DNA of 64,000 nucleotides, from NCBI RefSeq assembly GCF_037102585.1, contig NW_027043830.1, positions 930,001 through 994,000 of the forward strand, written 5' to 3'. Positions within the stretch are counted from its first letter, which is position 1. Every line of letters begins with the position of its first letter. Positions 1 to 10,274 of the stretch are shown here, piece by piece. The DNA comes from Saccharomycopsis crataegensis. Lineage: Eukaryota; Ascomycota; Saccharomycetes; Ascoideales; Saccharomycopsidaceae. The position numbers and the translations under genes were made by a program. The notes under the pieces are model-generated. The model was given only the letters and a program-made list of their open reading frames with translations, did no database searches and was not told the DNA's origin.

Positions 1-116
1 TCTCATAATTTTCTGTAGTTTATTTTATTTTTCTATTATTAATAATCAACAATTAAATTTTCCTTATTTATTTATTTTTATAAAAAAAAACATCCTTTTT
101 CAACGCTACGACCAAA

Positions 117-845
117 ATGTCCATTCTTTTTGATACTCCTGCTTTCTACCGTGCACCTGCTGCATTATCTGGTTCTTGTGATCTTAACCCCTTCATTGGC
201 AATTATAGAGACTTATCTGATATTTTAACTCCTGAATTATTTGCTGCTGTACCAAACAACTCAAAGGATGCTGCTATTCCTCCTTTCTGCCCATCCAAAT
301 CAGAAGCTGTCAAAAGACACATTAGCAAAACCGCCGACAATGTGAAACGGTCAAAAACCGAATCTCCGAGGAAGAACCAATCACGTTCCAAAAGAGAAGG
401 TCATGATGAGAAGAAAGATCGTATCAAGCCATCTTCTTCGGTTATCGTTCCTCCAATAAATGTCAGGGAAACCAGAGATAGCATTGAAATACTCGTATCC
501 ATTCCAGGTACCACCAGGGAGCAAATCAATGTTGATTTCAACAAAACTGCCAGTTTATTATCTGTGACCGGTACCCTTCCTAGACCCGATAGTTTAGATC
601 TGGTACTAAAGGGCCACTTGAACGAAATTGAGACTGGAAGTTTTGAAAGAAAGATCCAAATCCCAAAAGAGGTAAAGGTTGATCACTCGAAACTTACTGC
701 TGACTATGATAATGGAATCTTGAAAGTAGAACTTCCTAAGAAGATAAATATTCCAAAGCAGGTTGAACTTCCGAAGAAGATTGAAGAACCAGTACAGCAG
801 TCACAAATGCCAGCTGTAAGAAGAATTCGTGTTGAGTTCCTTTAA
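117..845 (+). CDS. Small heat-shock protein (HSP20/alpha-crystallin family)
   Basis: ATP-independent chaperone that would hold unfolding proteins in the cytosol. The 242-residue product has an N-terminal arm (1-60) rich in aromatic residues and prolines, a charged, probably disordered Lys/Ser/Arg linker (61-108), and an alpha-crystallin domain at about 113-207. That domain ends in the typical ADYDNGILKVELPK block (195-208). An I-N-I triplet (210-212) could be the IxI oligomerisation motif that docks in a neighbouring domain. The C-terminus is extended and basic. The family and fold are clear. Whether it is the HSP26 or HSP42 counterpart is not, since the charged linker recalls HSP42 but the length is nearer HSP26. 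The ATG is the first in frame. I saw no convincing heat-shock element in the 116 bases available upstream. Confidence 0.88.
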   Translation: MSILFDTPAFYRAPAALSGSCDLNPFIGNYRDLSDILTPELFAAVPNNSKDAAIPPFCPSKSEAVKRHISKTADNVKRSKTESPRKNQSRSKREGHDEKKDRIKPSSSVIVPPINVRETRDSIEILVSIPGTTREQINVDFNKTASLLSVTGTLPRPDSLDLVLKGHLNEIETGSFERKIQIPKEVKVDHSKLTADYDNGILKVELPKKINIPKQVELPKKIEEPVQQSQMPAVRRIRVEFL

Positions 846-2288
846 ATTATATTCGCAAACAGTATGATATATTATTTGTTTTTTCGTTTTTATTTTTGTT
901 TTGTTTACCCCATGTTCTTTTGTTTCTTCTTGCAGATTTATTTTAATTTTAATGCTTTTCGTTTGATATAAGGTGATTGACTATTGTAAGCCTTTGGTGA
1001 TATGATAATAATAATAGCAAAAATAAAAATTATTATTGGCTTGGAATATATATATTATACTACACATCCATTCCTATTACTTATTATAGTAAAACACAGG
1101 AACTTTGTAACATATACCACCAGTATTGTTCATTCATTACCTAATCAATTACTTATTATCGGATCCTTATCTTATCCCTTTTTTTATAATTACTATTCCA
1201 TACTCATTATATATTTAAAGAGGTACTAAACCACTTATTCCTTACATATTATTTTAATAAAAAAATTGCAATGGCTACTAGTGAGTCTGGTACTAAGAAT
1301 GGATGCTTTCTATTCATACTATACTACTTACTTGTAGTGGACCAGAGTCCTCTTTATATACTTCTACGGAAGCCGCCAGTATCCTGCGGATATAGCCGGA
1401 TTCTTTCCTTGTGTCTTCTATGGTAGCGGTGCCCTTCTATGGCAGCGATGCCCTTCTATGGCAGCGATGCCCTTCTATGGCAGCGATGCCCTTCTATGGC
1501 AGCGATGCCCTTCTATGGCAGCGATGCCTTTCCATGACACCGACGGATATCACCTTATTACAAAAATCAAGTTAATATTACAGACTTCAACATCCTCAAT
1601 GCACACACCAATTTACGCGTATTTATCAGTTTCACCTGAATATAGGAATCTGTAATTTTAAATTTAAACCTGGCTTTTTCTTCAACTGCTTCTTCAAAAT
1701 ATAACTCTGGTTGATTTGTATTCAAAATTCAGGTTTGTGGTGTTGCTATGTTGAGAAAATCACCTTGCGGGGTGCTACTTAACCGTTGCATAATTAGTAC
1801 GTCATTTACAAAAAAATTACTGATCAAACCTTCGGTCTCACAAAGTTCTCTTTGAGAAGAAATTACTGTATTTCCAAACTAATAAATTGTAGTCCCTATG
1901 CTGCCATTTTTCATTCTGATGTATATGGGCAGCAACTGTCACAATAAAAGACGGCTTTGTCTGCCGTGTTCGGTGCCCTTAGTAGTATTTATTACCCGTG
2001 GGTGTGGTACATGTGATAACGCACATTGAAAAATTCAGGTGGCAGGCTGACAACTTTTTGCGTTACTATAGTAAAAGCGAATAGCACCAATTGAGAACGG
2101 ACACCAGCACTACAAAAACGGATTATCAGTACTAAAAACGTCTATTTTTGGGGGTGGCACAAAAAAATCAGCCTTTTTTTTTTAGCGCCCCATTACTTCC
2201 CCATCACCAATTAATGTCAAACTTTTTTTAGCGTCGCATGGTTTACTATCAACTGACCATTTCATCAATTGCCTAGAAAATTATTGTT
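846..2288. other. Intergenic region, AT-rich, with a minisatellite
   Basis: About 1.4 kb between the HSP20 gene and the next gene, both on the plus strand. It holds the 3' end of the HSP20 transcript, a 19-bp tandem repeat (1420-1533), a TATA-like CTTTATATAC at about 1351 and a T-rich stretch just before the next ATG. Short reading frames here lack any recognisable protein character. The part around 1270-1590 could be a decayed solo LTR, with a TATA-like element and an ACTTCAACA end at about 1583-1591, but no matching left end was found. Confidence 0.6.
1420..1533. repeat. 19-bp tandem repeat, six copies
   Basis: The unit ATGGCAGCGATGCCCTTCT begins at 1420, 1439, 1458, 1477, 1496 and 1515. 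The four copies from 1439 are identical, the first carries two changes and the last two more. A further degenerate copy may follow at 1534. Because 19 is not a multiple of three, the array reads in all frames in turn and is not a protein repeat. Confidence 0.95.
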
Positions 2289-4076
2289 ATGGAAGAGTGG
2301 TTAGTACTCGTGTTGTTTCTTCTTTTGGCGGTGACAGTAAAACGTCAGTCAGACCATCAAGAAGAGTTAAAACAGGCCCATGATGTGCTCTATCAATCCA
2401 TATATAAAATGTACGAGGAGGAAATATCAGAGATAGATGGCGAGTCGAGAAACTTAAAGAAAAAGTTATTAGGTCTAACGGGGAGAACCAAGCAACAAGA
2501 GGAGAAGTTGTTGATGTTATTGGAAGATTTGCGGGTTAAAGATGGCTTGATTCTGACAATTAACCAAAAGATTAGTGCCTTAAAGATTGAAATTATCAAA
2601 TACCAAAATACGATCCAAAGTGAGCAAGAAAAATATAACATCCTGAGAAAAGGTAGCGAGACAATTGAAAACATGTTCAATAAATTCTTGAATGAGAAAA
2701 CTGAAATCAGCAGAAAGACAAAAGAACTTGAATCGAAAATCCACGAAAAAGCTAACCAAAGCAAAACATTGAGGACAAATTATGACGAAACGGTCTTCAA
2801 AATCCTTCAATCAAAGGCCAAAAAAGTGTCAGTTATGGAAAAGTTGAAAGTCGATGAAAATGAAAATGACTCTTTAAATAGAACGATTAAAGAAAACATT
2901 TACATGTTGAAAAAAGTTTCTAATTTCTATATTCCAAAACTCATGGAATTTGAATCTACTTTTAAAAATCATTGGGTTCCCCTCCTTAATAGCTTAAAGC
3001 CTGAGGCTGCGAAACTTGAGGAAACAATTAATGATGACTTATCCAAATATGAGAACCTCAAGATTCTCAATTGTACCGATGTTGCTGTCAACTCTTCCAT
3101 GAGAATCAAAGCAGTATTGGATAAACTTATTAAATATGAATCGAAAACTTTGGAAGAGATTAATAGTCGTCGAAGCTCATATCATTATATTCTCAATGAC
3201 ATAAAAACTAGTTATAATACGTTAGCGCAAAACTTTTACGTGTTGGTCGGTCAATGGTTATCAAATAACTCACCACATTCTACAACATCCAGAGCATCCA
3301 GTGGGATAGTAGCATTGCAGTCGATTACTCCAATAAATTCTCCTGGTGGTCTCAGCTTCCCACCAGCTCTGGGAAAACTCAGTAACTGTAACCCATCGAT
3401 TCCAGCGATGGAAGGCTCGGAATTGACAAATATTCTCAAAACTAATCTTTTCAGTGATTTGAACCTCAGGCATTTGGGGAGCATTTTTAATGATAGTAGT
3501 TTTAACCCGACCATTGATCAATCACATACCTCTTCCTCGTCATCTAACACAACGGCGTTGCTTTCTTGGGATGACGATATGCAATTCCATCAAATCCTAC
3601 CGGGTTCAGCAGATACCAATGGTGAAGATGGTCACAACAATGAATTCGATCAAAATTATAATGACTTAAATGAAGAAAATTCTGTGCACACCAATGATAC
3701 CAGCATTTCTTCCGCCTCTGGCTCAGAGAACTTCTTTGGCGTCGCAAATTTAGAATCCTTTGAATTTCCGGTTTCTTCCACCCAACCTACATTTCCTGAT
3801 TACATGGACGATGAAGATTTCGAAGAAATAGATGTTTCAGAGGATGAATCTGGGTTCCAGGCATCAGCACCATCGAGGTCCACGGGAACTGTTGGTCGGA
3901 TGAGTACAACCGGACCATCTCAACAAGGTTTGCAAAGGAGCAATTCGTCAAGAGAAGCAAATAGCGCTCCGTCTATTTACTCTAGTTCTTTCAGAAATGG
4001 AAGCAGTGAAGAGATCTTGAGGCCTAGGGTGGTGCGGAGGTACGATCTGGATTTAAGAAGGAACACTGTCATGTAA
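2289..4076 (+). CDS. Unrecognised protein with N-terminal membrane anchor and long coiled coil
   Basis: I do not recognise this 595-residue protein. What can be seen: a single very hydrophobic segment at about residues 4-18 (WLVLVLFLLLAVTV) that could be a signal anchor, then about 300 residues of Lys/Glu/Leu-rich heptad-like sequence typical of a parallel coiled coil. A low-complexity Ser/Thr/Asn-rich half follows, with an acidic patch at about 504-522 (DYMDDEDFEEIDVSEDE). The C-terminus is basic (RPRVVRRYDLDLRRN). The layout suggests a membrane-tethered tether or scaffold with the coiled coil and tail on the cytosolic side, but that is inference. The ATG at 2289 is the first in frame. CTG occurs a few times, mainly in the coiled coil and tail. 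No operon or neighbour clue is available. Confidence 0.7.
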   Translation: MEEWLVLVLFLLLAVTVKRQSDHQEELKQAHDVLYQSIYKMYEEEISEIDGESRNLKKKLLGLTGRTKQQEEKLLMLLEDLRVKDGLILTINQKISALKIEIIKYQNTIQSEQEKYNILRKGSETIENMFNKFLNEKTEISRKTKELESKIHEKANQSKTLRTNYDETVFKILQSKAKKVSVMEKLKVDENENDSLNRTIKENIYMLKKVSNFYIPKLMEFESTFKNHWVPLLNSLKPEAAKLEETINDDLSKYENLKILNCTDVAVNSSMRIKAVLDKLIKYESKTLEEINSRRSSYHYILNDIKTSYNTLAQNFYVLVGQWLSNNSPHSTTSRASSGIVALQSITPINSPGGLSFPPALGKLSNCNPSIPAMEGSELTNILKTNLFSDLNLRHLGSIFNDSSFNPTIDQSHTSSSSSNTTALLSWDDDMQFHQILPGSADTNGEDGHNNEFDQNYNDLNEENSVHTNDTSISSASGSENFFGVANLESFEFPVSSTQPTFPDYMDDEDFEEIDVSEDESGFQASAPSRSTGTVGRMSTTGPSQQGLQRSNSSREANSAPSIYSSSFRNGSSEEILRPRVVRRYDLDLRRNTVM

Positions 4077-4472
4077 AGTCCTACTACACAATACAATACA
4101 AGACGCTTCGTTTCCCATTTTTTATTATATTTATACTATATATTTCTATACTATATTTTTCTGTTTTGTTCTCTTTGGGTGTTGAAATGGGCGTAAATGA
4201 TTAAAATGAGTGTAAAGTACAAAAAGCTCCGCGCTTATGTAATCGATTAGATGGAAAAAAAATGAAAGCTAGAAAGCACAAAAATCCGATGGCAAACTGG
4301 GGCTTCAGCTATACCACATTTATTCATCTCATCAATTTATGAGCAAAGAATAATAAAATACATTGGTGTGTCCAATAATTTTTATCTAATAGATATATAA
4401 TACAGTGAAGAAACATACAAGCAAAGAGCAATCCTCGTGATAATTGGGAAATACGAGAAAAGATCAATCGCA
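4077..4472. other. Intergenic region, nothing distinct
   Basis: About 400 bases of AT-rich spacer: the terminator region of the upstream gene and the promoter of SCS3. No RNA gene or conserved motif could be supported. Confidence 0.6.
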
Positions 4473-5732
4473 ATGTCTTCGTTCTCTCCACATGATGAAT
4501 CTCTGTCAAAAGTCACATCGTTACCGAAAGGAAAAAGTAACAATAGCGCCTCAGAGTCGCCACTACTAGGTGATTCAAACGTATCATATTCGGAGTCCTC
4601 GGTGTATGAATTGCCTTTGAACAAAGTAACGAAGCTCATCTCCGCCACCGCCAGGAAATTGAGATTATCCGGTCCCGAACTTGTTGTACTTTGTATATAT
4701 CCAACGATTATGATGGTTGGTCAAGTTATGCATTTGGTAAGGACTTTGTTTTTGAGTGGGAATGAACTAGAAAATGACTGGTTGCTCCACAAGAACTACT
4801 TTACGCAGAAGCGTAATATCATCAACGTAATTTTCGTCAAGCAAGGATGGGGCTGGACCAGTGCAGTATACTTTTACCTTATCGGCAGTTGGGTCCTTTT
4901 GAAAATTAGTCCATTATCTCCGAAACTGGCAGATGGTAAAAGTTGCATACCCGTTAGGAAGGTTAGTGGAAGCATTTTACGTTACTTGATGGCCACATTG
5001 TGGTGGGTTTTCTTCACCCAATGGTTTTTTGGCCGGCCTTTGATGGACCGGGTGTTCCTTGCTACTGGAGGTAAATGTACTAGTATTGCCCACTCTGAGA
5101 GGTTATTGAACTACATTGATAGAAATCCTGACTTGAAAAATGAATTAAGGAAGATTGAAATCGACTCTGGCAGCTACTTAGGTCCTGGTCCATTGGTCCC
5201 TAACAGCGATGGTATTAGTGATTCAGATGTGGATGCTTATGAGGCTAAGATATCCTCTGCTATATGTCGAAGAGTCGGCGGTAATTGGAAAGGTGGTCAT
5301 GATCCAAGTGGTCATTGTTTCTTGCTTGTTCATGCGTCGCTTTTCCTCTGGTTTGAACTTTTACCTCTTTCGGTGCTTCAAATTCGGAAATTGTATGAAA
5401 CTAACCACATTTTCCATCAACTTGTCAATAGTAGTGAGCTTCTCGAAGTTCTTGTCTGCAAATGGTCATTTGATCTTGACTTTGCTACCTTCAGAAACAA
5501 GGCCCAGCTGATGCCTGCTCATCGTCCAAGTGGAAGAGGTAAGATTATGGAAATCTTGGCGTTCTTGGGCACTCCTCCGGTGGTGACTTGGATGTTATTA
5601 GGATTATGGTCCTGGATGCTTCTAATAACTACCATTTATTTCCATTCTTTACCAGAATTAATCGGTGGGTTTGCGGCTGGGTATTTTGAGATTGTGACAG
5701 CCATTTATATGTCGAGATTTTGTGGTCAATGA
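4473..5732 (+). CDS. SCS3: FIT2-family protein Scs3 (lipid droplet / ER phospholipid homeostasis)
   Basis: ER membrane protein of the fat-storage-inducing transmembrane family, needed for ER lipid balance and lipid-droplet budding. The 419-residue product has several hydrophobic segments and the hallmark GGHDPSGH block at about residues 274-281, followed by FLLVHASLFLWFELLPL. A second family histidine lies in the YFHSLPELIGGF block near residue 391. These two histidines correspond to the lipid-phosphatase-like catalytic pair described for FIT2. The N-terminal 60 residues are Ser-rich and soluble. The first ATG in frame is at 4473; the frame is open upstream to 4437, but only from a GTG. The length fits SCS3 better than its shorter S. 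cerevisiae paralogue YFT2. It is convergent with the next gene. Confidence 0.9.
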   Translation: MSSFSPHDESLSKVTSLPKGKSNNSASESPLLGDSNVSYSESSVYELPLNKVTKLISATARKLRLSGPELVVLCIYPTIMMVGQVMHLVRTLFLSGNELENDWLLHKNYFTQKRNIINVIFVKQGWGWTSAVYFYLIGSWVLLKISPLSPKLADGKSCIPVRKVSGSILRYLMATLWWVFFTQWFFGRPLMDRVFLATGGKCTSIAHSERLLNYIDRNPDLKNELRKIEIDSGSYLGPGPLVPNSDGISDSDVDAYEAKISSAICRRVGGNWKGGHDPSGHCFLLVHASLFLWFELLPLSVLQIRKLYETNHIFHQLVNSSELLEVLVCKWSFDLDFATFRNKAQLMPAHRPSGRGKIMEILAFLGTPPVVTWMLLGLWSWMLLITTIYFHSLPELIGGFAAGYFEIVTAIYMSRFCGQ

Positions 5733-6224
5733 GTACTGATATATACTCTTTAGAAAATCTTACAAAAGAATATGAAAAATAAAAAATGAAATTTTTTTCT
5801 GGCTTGGGAGTGTATGTGTATGTATGTGTTTTTGTTTTTATTTTTTCAGTGTTGTTGTGCTATTTTATTGTAATAGCATATACCACTCCAAGCGGACCAT
5901 ATTTTTAGTATAGACGAGTAATTTTAGAGAATGTGTTATTTTTTGTAATTTTAGTTTGGATCTTTCCTCCATCTCATTTCTCCGCCTTCTAGGACATTGT
6001 TTTCATTTTTTTAATGGGATCGTCTTTTCTTTTTTTTTTTTTTTTTGGCATAAAGAGGAGACCAGCCCAACAACATTCAACACGTAAATAGAAAATGTTG
6101 AAATTACAAAAATACAAGTCGCTCCAGTGTATTGGATAATAAAATTGTTCTATCACTATACCAGAGATTTGCAAAATAAAAAAAAAAAAAATGCTACTAG
6201 AAAAGAACTGAACTATCAATGTCA
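5733..6224. other. Convergent intergenic region, nothing distinct
   Basis: About 490 bases between two converging genes, with T-rich and A-rich tracts (about 6030-6047 and 6178-6190). These are probably polyadenylation and termination sequences. No gene is supported. Confidence 0.6.
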
Positions 6225-8309
6225 TCATTTGACTCTCCAACTTGCCTCTCCTAATGATTGCAACTCCCCAATTTTTCTCCAAATATGCCCAACCAACAAC
6301 CCTGTACCAACAAGAACACACAAGATATTCATCACGTAGTACCCATCTTTCACCACCATGCACTCCCCACCAAAAATACCAACACATACCTGTTTGGTAG
6401 GATCGGTTGCACAAGTTGGTAAGTTGGAACTTTGACCACTGTTGGACCAGAAATCAATTTTTTCGGTAGTAGTGTATCTTGAGTAGGCAGCAATTGATGA
6501 AGAGGTCGAGGCGGAAAGCGCAGCAACGGAGGTGATTGATGTCGAGAATGTTGTAGATAAGTAAGTGAGAAACTTAGATATATCAAATTTAGAAGCACTA
6601 TAACTAGAGAAGAGTGATAGTTGTTCCAAACTTGGGGTGGTTGGGAAATATGTTTGGGACTCAAGTGTGGATGCCGTGAGACTGAGGAACTCCTTAACAT
6701 TAGTCCAAAATTTCTCGAATGAGGCAACAGAAGCATCATTGGAGGTTAATGCTTCCGGGGCACAAATTGCAAATGTCATTCTATCAATGAATTTCAATAA
6801 AAAGAATTTAGGCCATGTGCCACCAAAGTTGCTGAGGGTGTTGAGAGTAGTCATATAGGTGCCACCAATGGTTGGGTCAGCGATTCTTGTGTGGAAAGCT
6901 GATAATGACACGAACTGAATAGTGCTCATTAAAGAGCTGAACAAATGTTGGATAATCACTAATAAAAAGTACCAGGAGGTAACGGTTGACACAAGTTGGC
7001 CTGTAGTTGGATCTGGGCGTTGCGGGAAAATGTAAACCACAATTTGACCGAGAAGTGCGGCAACAAGTCTGCCAACGTACCCATATAGCCAAGGATTAAG
7101 CGCGGAATTCCCGCGAGACCATTTTGCGACATAGTACCCAAAGATGATTTCGAATGGGAAATCAATGAGGACAGTCAAAGAAAGATCTTCTTTAGAAAAC
7201 CCTCTATCGAGAAGTTTTAAGTTGGTGGCCCCTTCATTTATGAGGAATCCAAATTTGCAAATGAGAAGAATAATTATGAATTGTTGAACGGGATAAAGCG
7301 ATAAAACACGATACATTTTCGAGTAAGTTTTCCTGAGGTTTTCCCATCCGCTAGACCGGTTGAATGGGTCATCATCATCCTCTTGACCGAATGCCAATCC
7401 ATCATCTTCAAGCCTTTTCTGCTGGGACTGAAGATGGGCCGGGACTTCTGGAACCTTGAGTGCCACAAACGCGGTACAGGCCAAGAAAATAATCCCACTG
7501 AGAACCATGTACTGGCCCAAAGATATGAGGCCAACGTCTTTTTGGTTGGCGGTGGACCGGAAATATTTGTTCATGAATTCTTTCGAGTTGAATGCAAGAA
7601 ATACTGTGAATGATAGAAAGTAGCCGGTGTTTAAACCTACAGTTTGTGCAGTAGAAGCGTAACTTTTGCTGGCCGGGGATAGGATGACAAGAGCCCAACT
7701 ATCGACGGCAATGTCTTGGGTAGATGCCATTAACACGAGGACGAAAAAGCAGAATGTTAAGGTATTTAGATTTTTGGACAAATCGGCAAAATAGGTGTCG
7801 ATTCTAAAGCCAAGAATGATAAACACCAAACCGGTAAGTGACTGAACGGGGATGATCCATGAACGACGACGGCCAATTTTCTTGCTATAAAAAGAATCTA
7901 CAAATGGAGACCAGAAAAGTTTGAGAGAATATGGGTACGAGGCCAAGGAGAACGTGCCTAACTGCGAGTATGAAAGATGGGAGGATTTCATGAGGAACGG
8001 GATTGATCCGAAGGCCAAACCGACAGGGATACCTTGGAGGAAGTATAACAATACTAGAAGATAGAATGCTGGCTTGTCTACTGTGAGAAGGGCACCACTA
8101 TTTGAAGGTTTGTAAGAATCATTAGCATTCTGAGTATTGATGCCAAAAGAGTGTTGAGGATTATGATGGGATGGAGAGTGCAAATGATGGGGAGACATGC
8201 GATGGTTACTATTATCCAAAGCATCAACACCCAGGTTGTACACTGGGGAGGTGGTCGGGGTGACGTGTACTGGCAAGAGTTCTATTGCGTCTTCATCATC
8301 GTGGCCCAT
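6225..8309 (-). CDS. Acetyl-CoA transporter family protein (SLC33A1/AT-1 type, like YBR220C)
   Basis: Major-facilitator-type protein of the Acatn family; the animal member imports acetyl-CoA into the ER lumen. The 694-residue product starts with about 85 soluble residues rich in His, Asn and Ser. About 12 membrane segments follow, beginning with the characteristic LYFLQGIPVGLAFGSIPFLM block. A conserved IGRRRSWIIPVQ loop and an STQDIAVDSWAL segment, both typical of this family, are also present. A Ser/Thr-rich loop precedes the last segment, and the C-terminal tail is WRKIGELQSLGEASWRVK. The fungal members are poorly characterised, so transport of acetyl-CoA is inferred from the family. It is transcribed divergently from ACH1, another acetyl-CoA gene, across 393 bases. 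The ATG at 8309 is the first in frame. Confidence 0.87.
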   Translation of the reverse strand: MGHDDEDAIELLPVHVTPTTSPVYNLGVDALDNSNHRMSPHHLHSPSHHNPQHSFGINTQNANDSYKPSNSGALLTVDKPAFYLLVLLYFLQGIPVGLAFGSIPFLMKSSHLSYSQLGTFSLASYPYSLKLFWSPFVDSFYSKKIGRRRSWIIPVQSLTGLVFIILGFRIDTYFADLSKNLNTLTFCFFVLVLMASTQDIAVDSWALVILSPASKSYASTAQTVGLNTGYFLSFTVFLAFNSKEFMNKYFRSTANQKDVGLISLGQYMVLSGIIFLACTAFVALKVPEVPAHLQSQQKRLEDDGLAFGQEDDDDPFNRSSGWENLRKTYSKMYRVLSLYPVQQFIIILLICKFGFLINEGATNLKLLDRGFSKEDLSLTVLIDFPFEIIFGYYVAKWSRGNSALNPWLYGYVGRLVAALLGQIVVYIFPQRPDPTTGQLVSTVTSWYFLLVIIQHLFSSLMSTIQFVSLSAFHTRIADPTIGGTYMTTLNTLSNFGGTWPKFFLLKFIDRMTFAICAPEALTSNDASVASFEKFWTNVKEFLSLTASTLESQTYFPTTPSLEQLSLFSSYSASKFDISKFLTYLSTTFSTSITSVAALSASTSSSIAAYSRYTTTEKIDFWSNSGQSSNLPTCATDPTKQVCVGIFGGECMVVKDGYYVMNILCVLVGTGLLVGHIWRKIGELQSLGEASWRVK

Positions 8310-8702
8310 TGTTTGATTGGTCTTTGAGATAATACAATAGAGAGAAATATATAGGGTGGTACTTATCAGACAGATATTTCAGTCTGTTAGCGTAAACAGT
8401 TTTTTTTTTCTGTGGATGTATGAGTGTCTGGGTTTTTTTTATCAGACCCGAGGCAGTGGTATGTCGCACCTACCGGGTGTTTGGATGGGTGGGCGGTTGT
8501 TTGTTTTGTTGGACTCCGTACGCACCCCACCTTCTTCCCCGCATGCAGCTTTTTGACACGATTGTCGCAGTGGGTCTCTGTTGTATGTGTGGTAATATTT
8601 ATATATATATATATATATGTATGAGCACCCATTGCTGACTTTTTCTCGCTCTCTTTCCTTTTGTACTCCTGCTGACATAATACACCGCCCCTCAGTTACA
8701 TA
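8310..8702. promoter_or_regulatory. Shared divergent promoter, acetyl-CoA transporter and ACH1
   Basis: 393 bases between two divergent start codons. It contains a (TA)n run at about 8598-8619, which may serve as TATA for ACH1, and C-rich stretches at 8521-8541 (CACCCCACC, TTCCCCGC). The latter resemble stress (CCCCT/AGGGG) or Adr1/Mig1-type sites but match no consensus exactly. Shared control is an inference from the layout. Confidence 0.5.
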
Positions 8703-10274
8703 ATGTCGGCCATACTCAAACAACGGGTGAGATACCCTCAATACCTCCCTAAGCTAAAGACCCCTGAACAGTGTGTTGACCTCTTCAAACACGGCCAGTA
8801 CATTGGCTGGTCAGGCTTCACGGGAGTAGGTTCTCCAAAAGTAGTTCCAAACGCCCTTGCTAATCATGTCGAGGCCACCGGGTTACAAGGGAAACTTGCC
8901 TTCAATTTGTTTATCGGCGCTAGCGCCGGCCCCGAAGAAAGTAGATGGGCCGATCTCAATATGATCCTTAGAAGGGCACCTCATCAGGTCGGTAAACCAA
9001 TTGCCAACGCTATCAATGATGGGAGAACCCAGTTTTTCGATAAACATTTGTCCATGTTCCCTCAAGACTTGACCTATGGGTATTATACCAAGGATAAGGA
9101 AAATGATATGTTAGACTACACCATAATTGAAGCCACAGCAATCAAAGAAGATGGCTCAATTGTCCCTGGTCCAGCGGTCGGCAGCTCCCCAGAGTTTATC
9201 AGTGTGTCTGATAAAGTTATTATCGAGGTTAATACCGCCATACCATCTTTTGAAGGCCTTCATGATATCGATATGCCTACTTTCCCTCCATTTAGACCAG
9301 CTTATCCATATGTACGTGTCGATGATAAGTGCGGACGCGATTCCATCCCTGTAGACCCGAATCGCGTGGTTGCTATTGTTGAAAGCACGATGTCCGATAG
9401 AGTTCCGGCAAATACCCCGTCGGATAATATTTCGAGAGCTATTGCCAATCATTTGATTGAATTTCTAGAACACGAAGTCAAATTAGGAAGAATGCCTGCA
9501 AATTTGCATCCACTACAATCTGGTATCGGTAATATAGCCAATGCAGTTATTGAAGGGCTTGCGCAGTCATCTTTCAAGAATCTTACCGTTTGGACGGAAG
9601 TTTTGCAAGACTCTTTCCTTGATTTTTTCGAAAAAGGAACCTTAGATTACGCCACTGCTACCTCCATCAGGCTTACTGAAAAAGGATTCGAAAGATTCTT
9701 TAACAATTGGGACCTTTACAGTTCCAAGCTTTGTTTAAGGGCGCAAACTGTATCAAATTCTCCTGAAATTATTCGCCGTATGGGTCTTATTGCCATGAAT
9801 ACCCCGGTCGAAGTTGATATTTATGGCCATGCCAATTCTACAAATGTCAGCGGATCTAAAATGTTGCATGGAATTGGAGGGTCTGCTGACTTTCTTAGAA
9901 ATGCTAAATTGTCAGTGATGCATACCCCATCTGCTCGCCCATCTAAAATTGACCCTACTGGAATTTCGTGTGTCGTTCCATTTGCTAGCCATGTTGATCA
10001 AACAGAACATGACCTCGATGTCATTGTCACTGAACAAGGCTTGGCTGATTTAAGAGGAATGTCTCCAAAAGAACGAGCTTTGGAAATCATTAATAGATGT
10101 GCTCACCCTGACTATAAACCTCAGTTGATGGACTATTTCGATAGATCGGTGCATTATGCTCTGAAGAGAAAAGCATTACATGAACCACATATTTTGAAGG
10201 ATGTCTTCAAGATGCATTCAAATTTTGAACATAATGGGACAATGAAGTTGGATAGTTGGGATGTCAAGTTTTGA
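8703..10274 (+). CDS. ACH1: Acetyl-CoA hydrolase / CoA transferase
   Basis: Mitochondrial CoA-transferase of the Ach1 family. In S. cerevisiae it moves CoA from succinyl-CoA to acetate, which detoxifies acetate and supplies acetyl-CoA in mitochondria. The 523-residue length equals the usual length (about 525). Visible family blocks are [15 protein letters not shown] near the N-terminus, [15 protein letters not shown] with the predicted catalytic Glu near residue 369, the glycine-rich [13 protein letters not shown] loop, [18 protein letters not shown], and the HEPH...GTMKLDSW C-terminus. The N-terminus ([14 protein letters not shown]) is basic and could serve for mitochondrial entry. One in-frame CTG (10161) lies in the poorly conserved YALKRK stretch. 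It is divergent from the acetyl-CoA transporter gene. Confidence 0.95.
   Translation: MSAILKQRVRYPQYLPKLKTPEQCVDLFKHGQYIGWSGFTGVGSPKVVPNALANHVEATGLQGKLAFNLFIGASAGPEESRWADLNMILRRAPHQVGKPIANAINDGRTQFFDKHLSMFPQDLTYGYYTKDKENDMLDYTIIEATAIKEDGSIVPGPAVGSSPEFISVSDKVIIEVNTAIPSFEGLHDIDMPTFPPFRPAYPYVRVDDKCGRDSIPVDPNRVVAIVESTMSDRVPANTPSDNISRAIANHLIEFLEHEVKLGRMPANLHPLQSGIGNIANAVIEGLAQSSFKNLTVWTEVLQDSFLDFFEKGTLDYATATSIRLTEKGFERFFNNWDLYSSKLCLRAQTVSNSPEIIRRMGLIAMNTPVEVDIYGHANSTNVSGSKMLHGIGGSADFLRNAKLSVMHTPSARPSKIDPTGISCVVPFASHVDQTEHDLDVIVTEQGLADLRGMSPKERALEIINRCAHPDYKPQLMDYFDRSVHYALKRKALHEPHILKDVFKMHSNFEHNGTMKLDSWDVKF

Noticed and set aside
1002-1229. 75-codon open frame in the first intergenic region
   Set aside because: AT-rich, Ile/Tyr-heavy composition typical of random AT sequence; no recognisable motif.
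1458-1655. Open frame with MAAMPFYGSDALLWQRC repeat-like protein
   Set aside because: It is the 19-bp tandem repeat read through three frames; not a protein repeat.
4437-4472. Upstream start for SCS3
   Set aside because: The codon at 4437 is GTG; the first ATG is at 4473.
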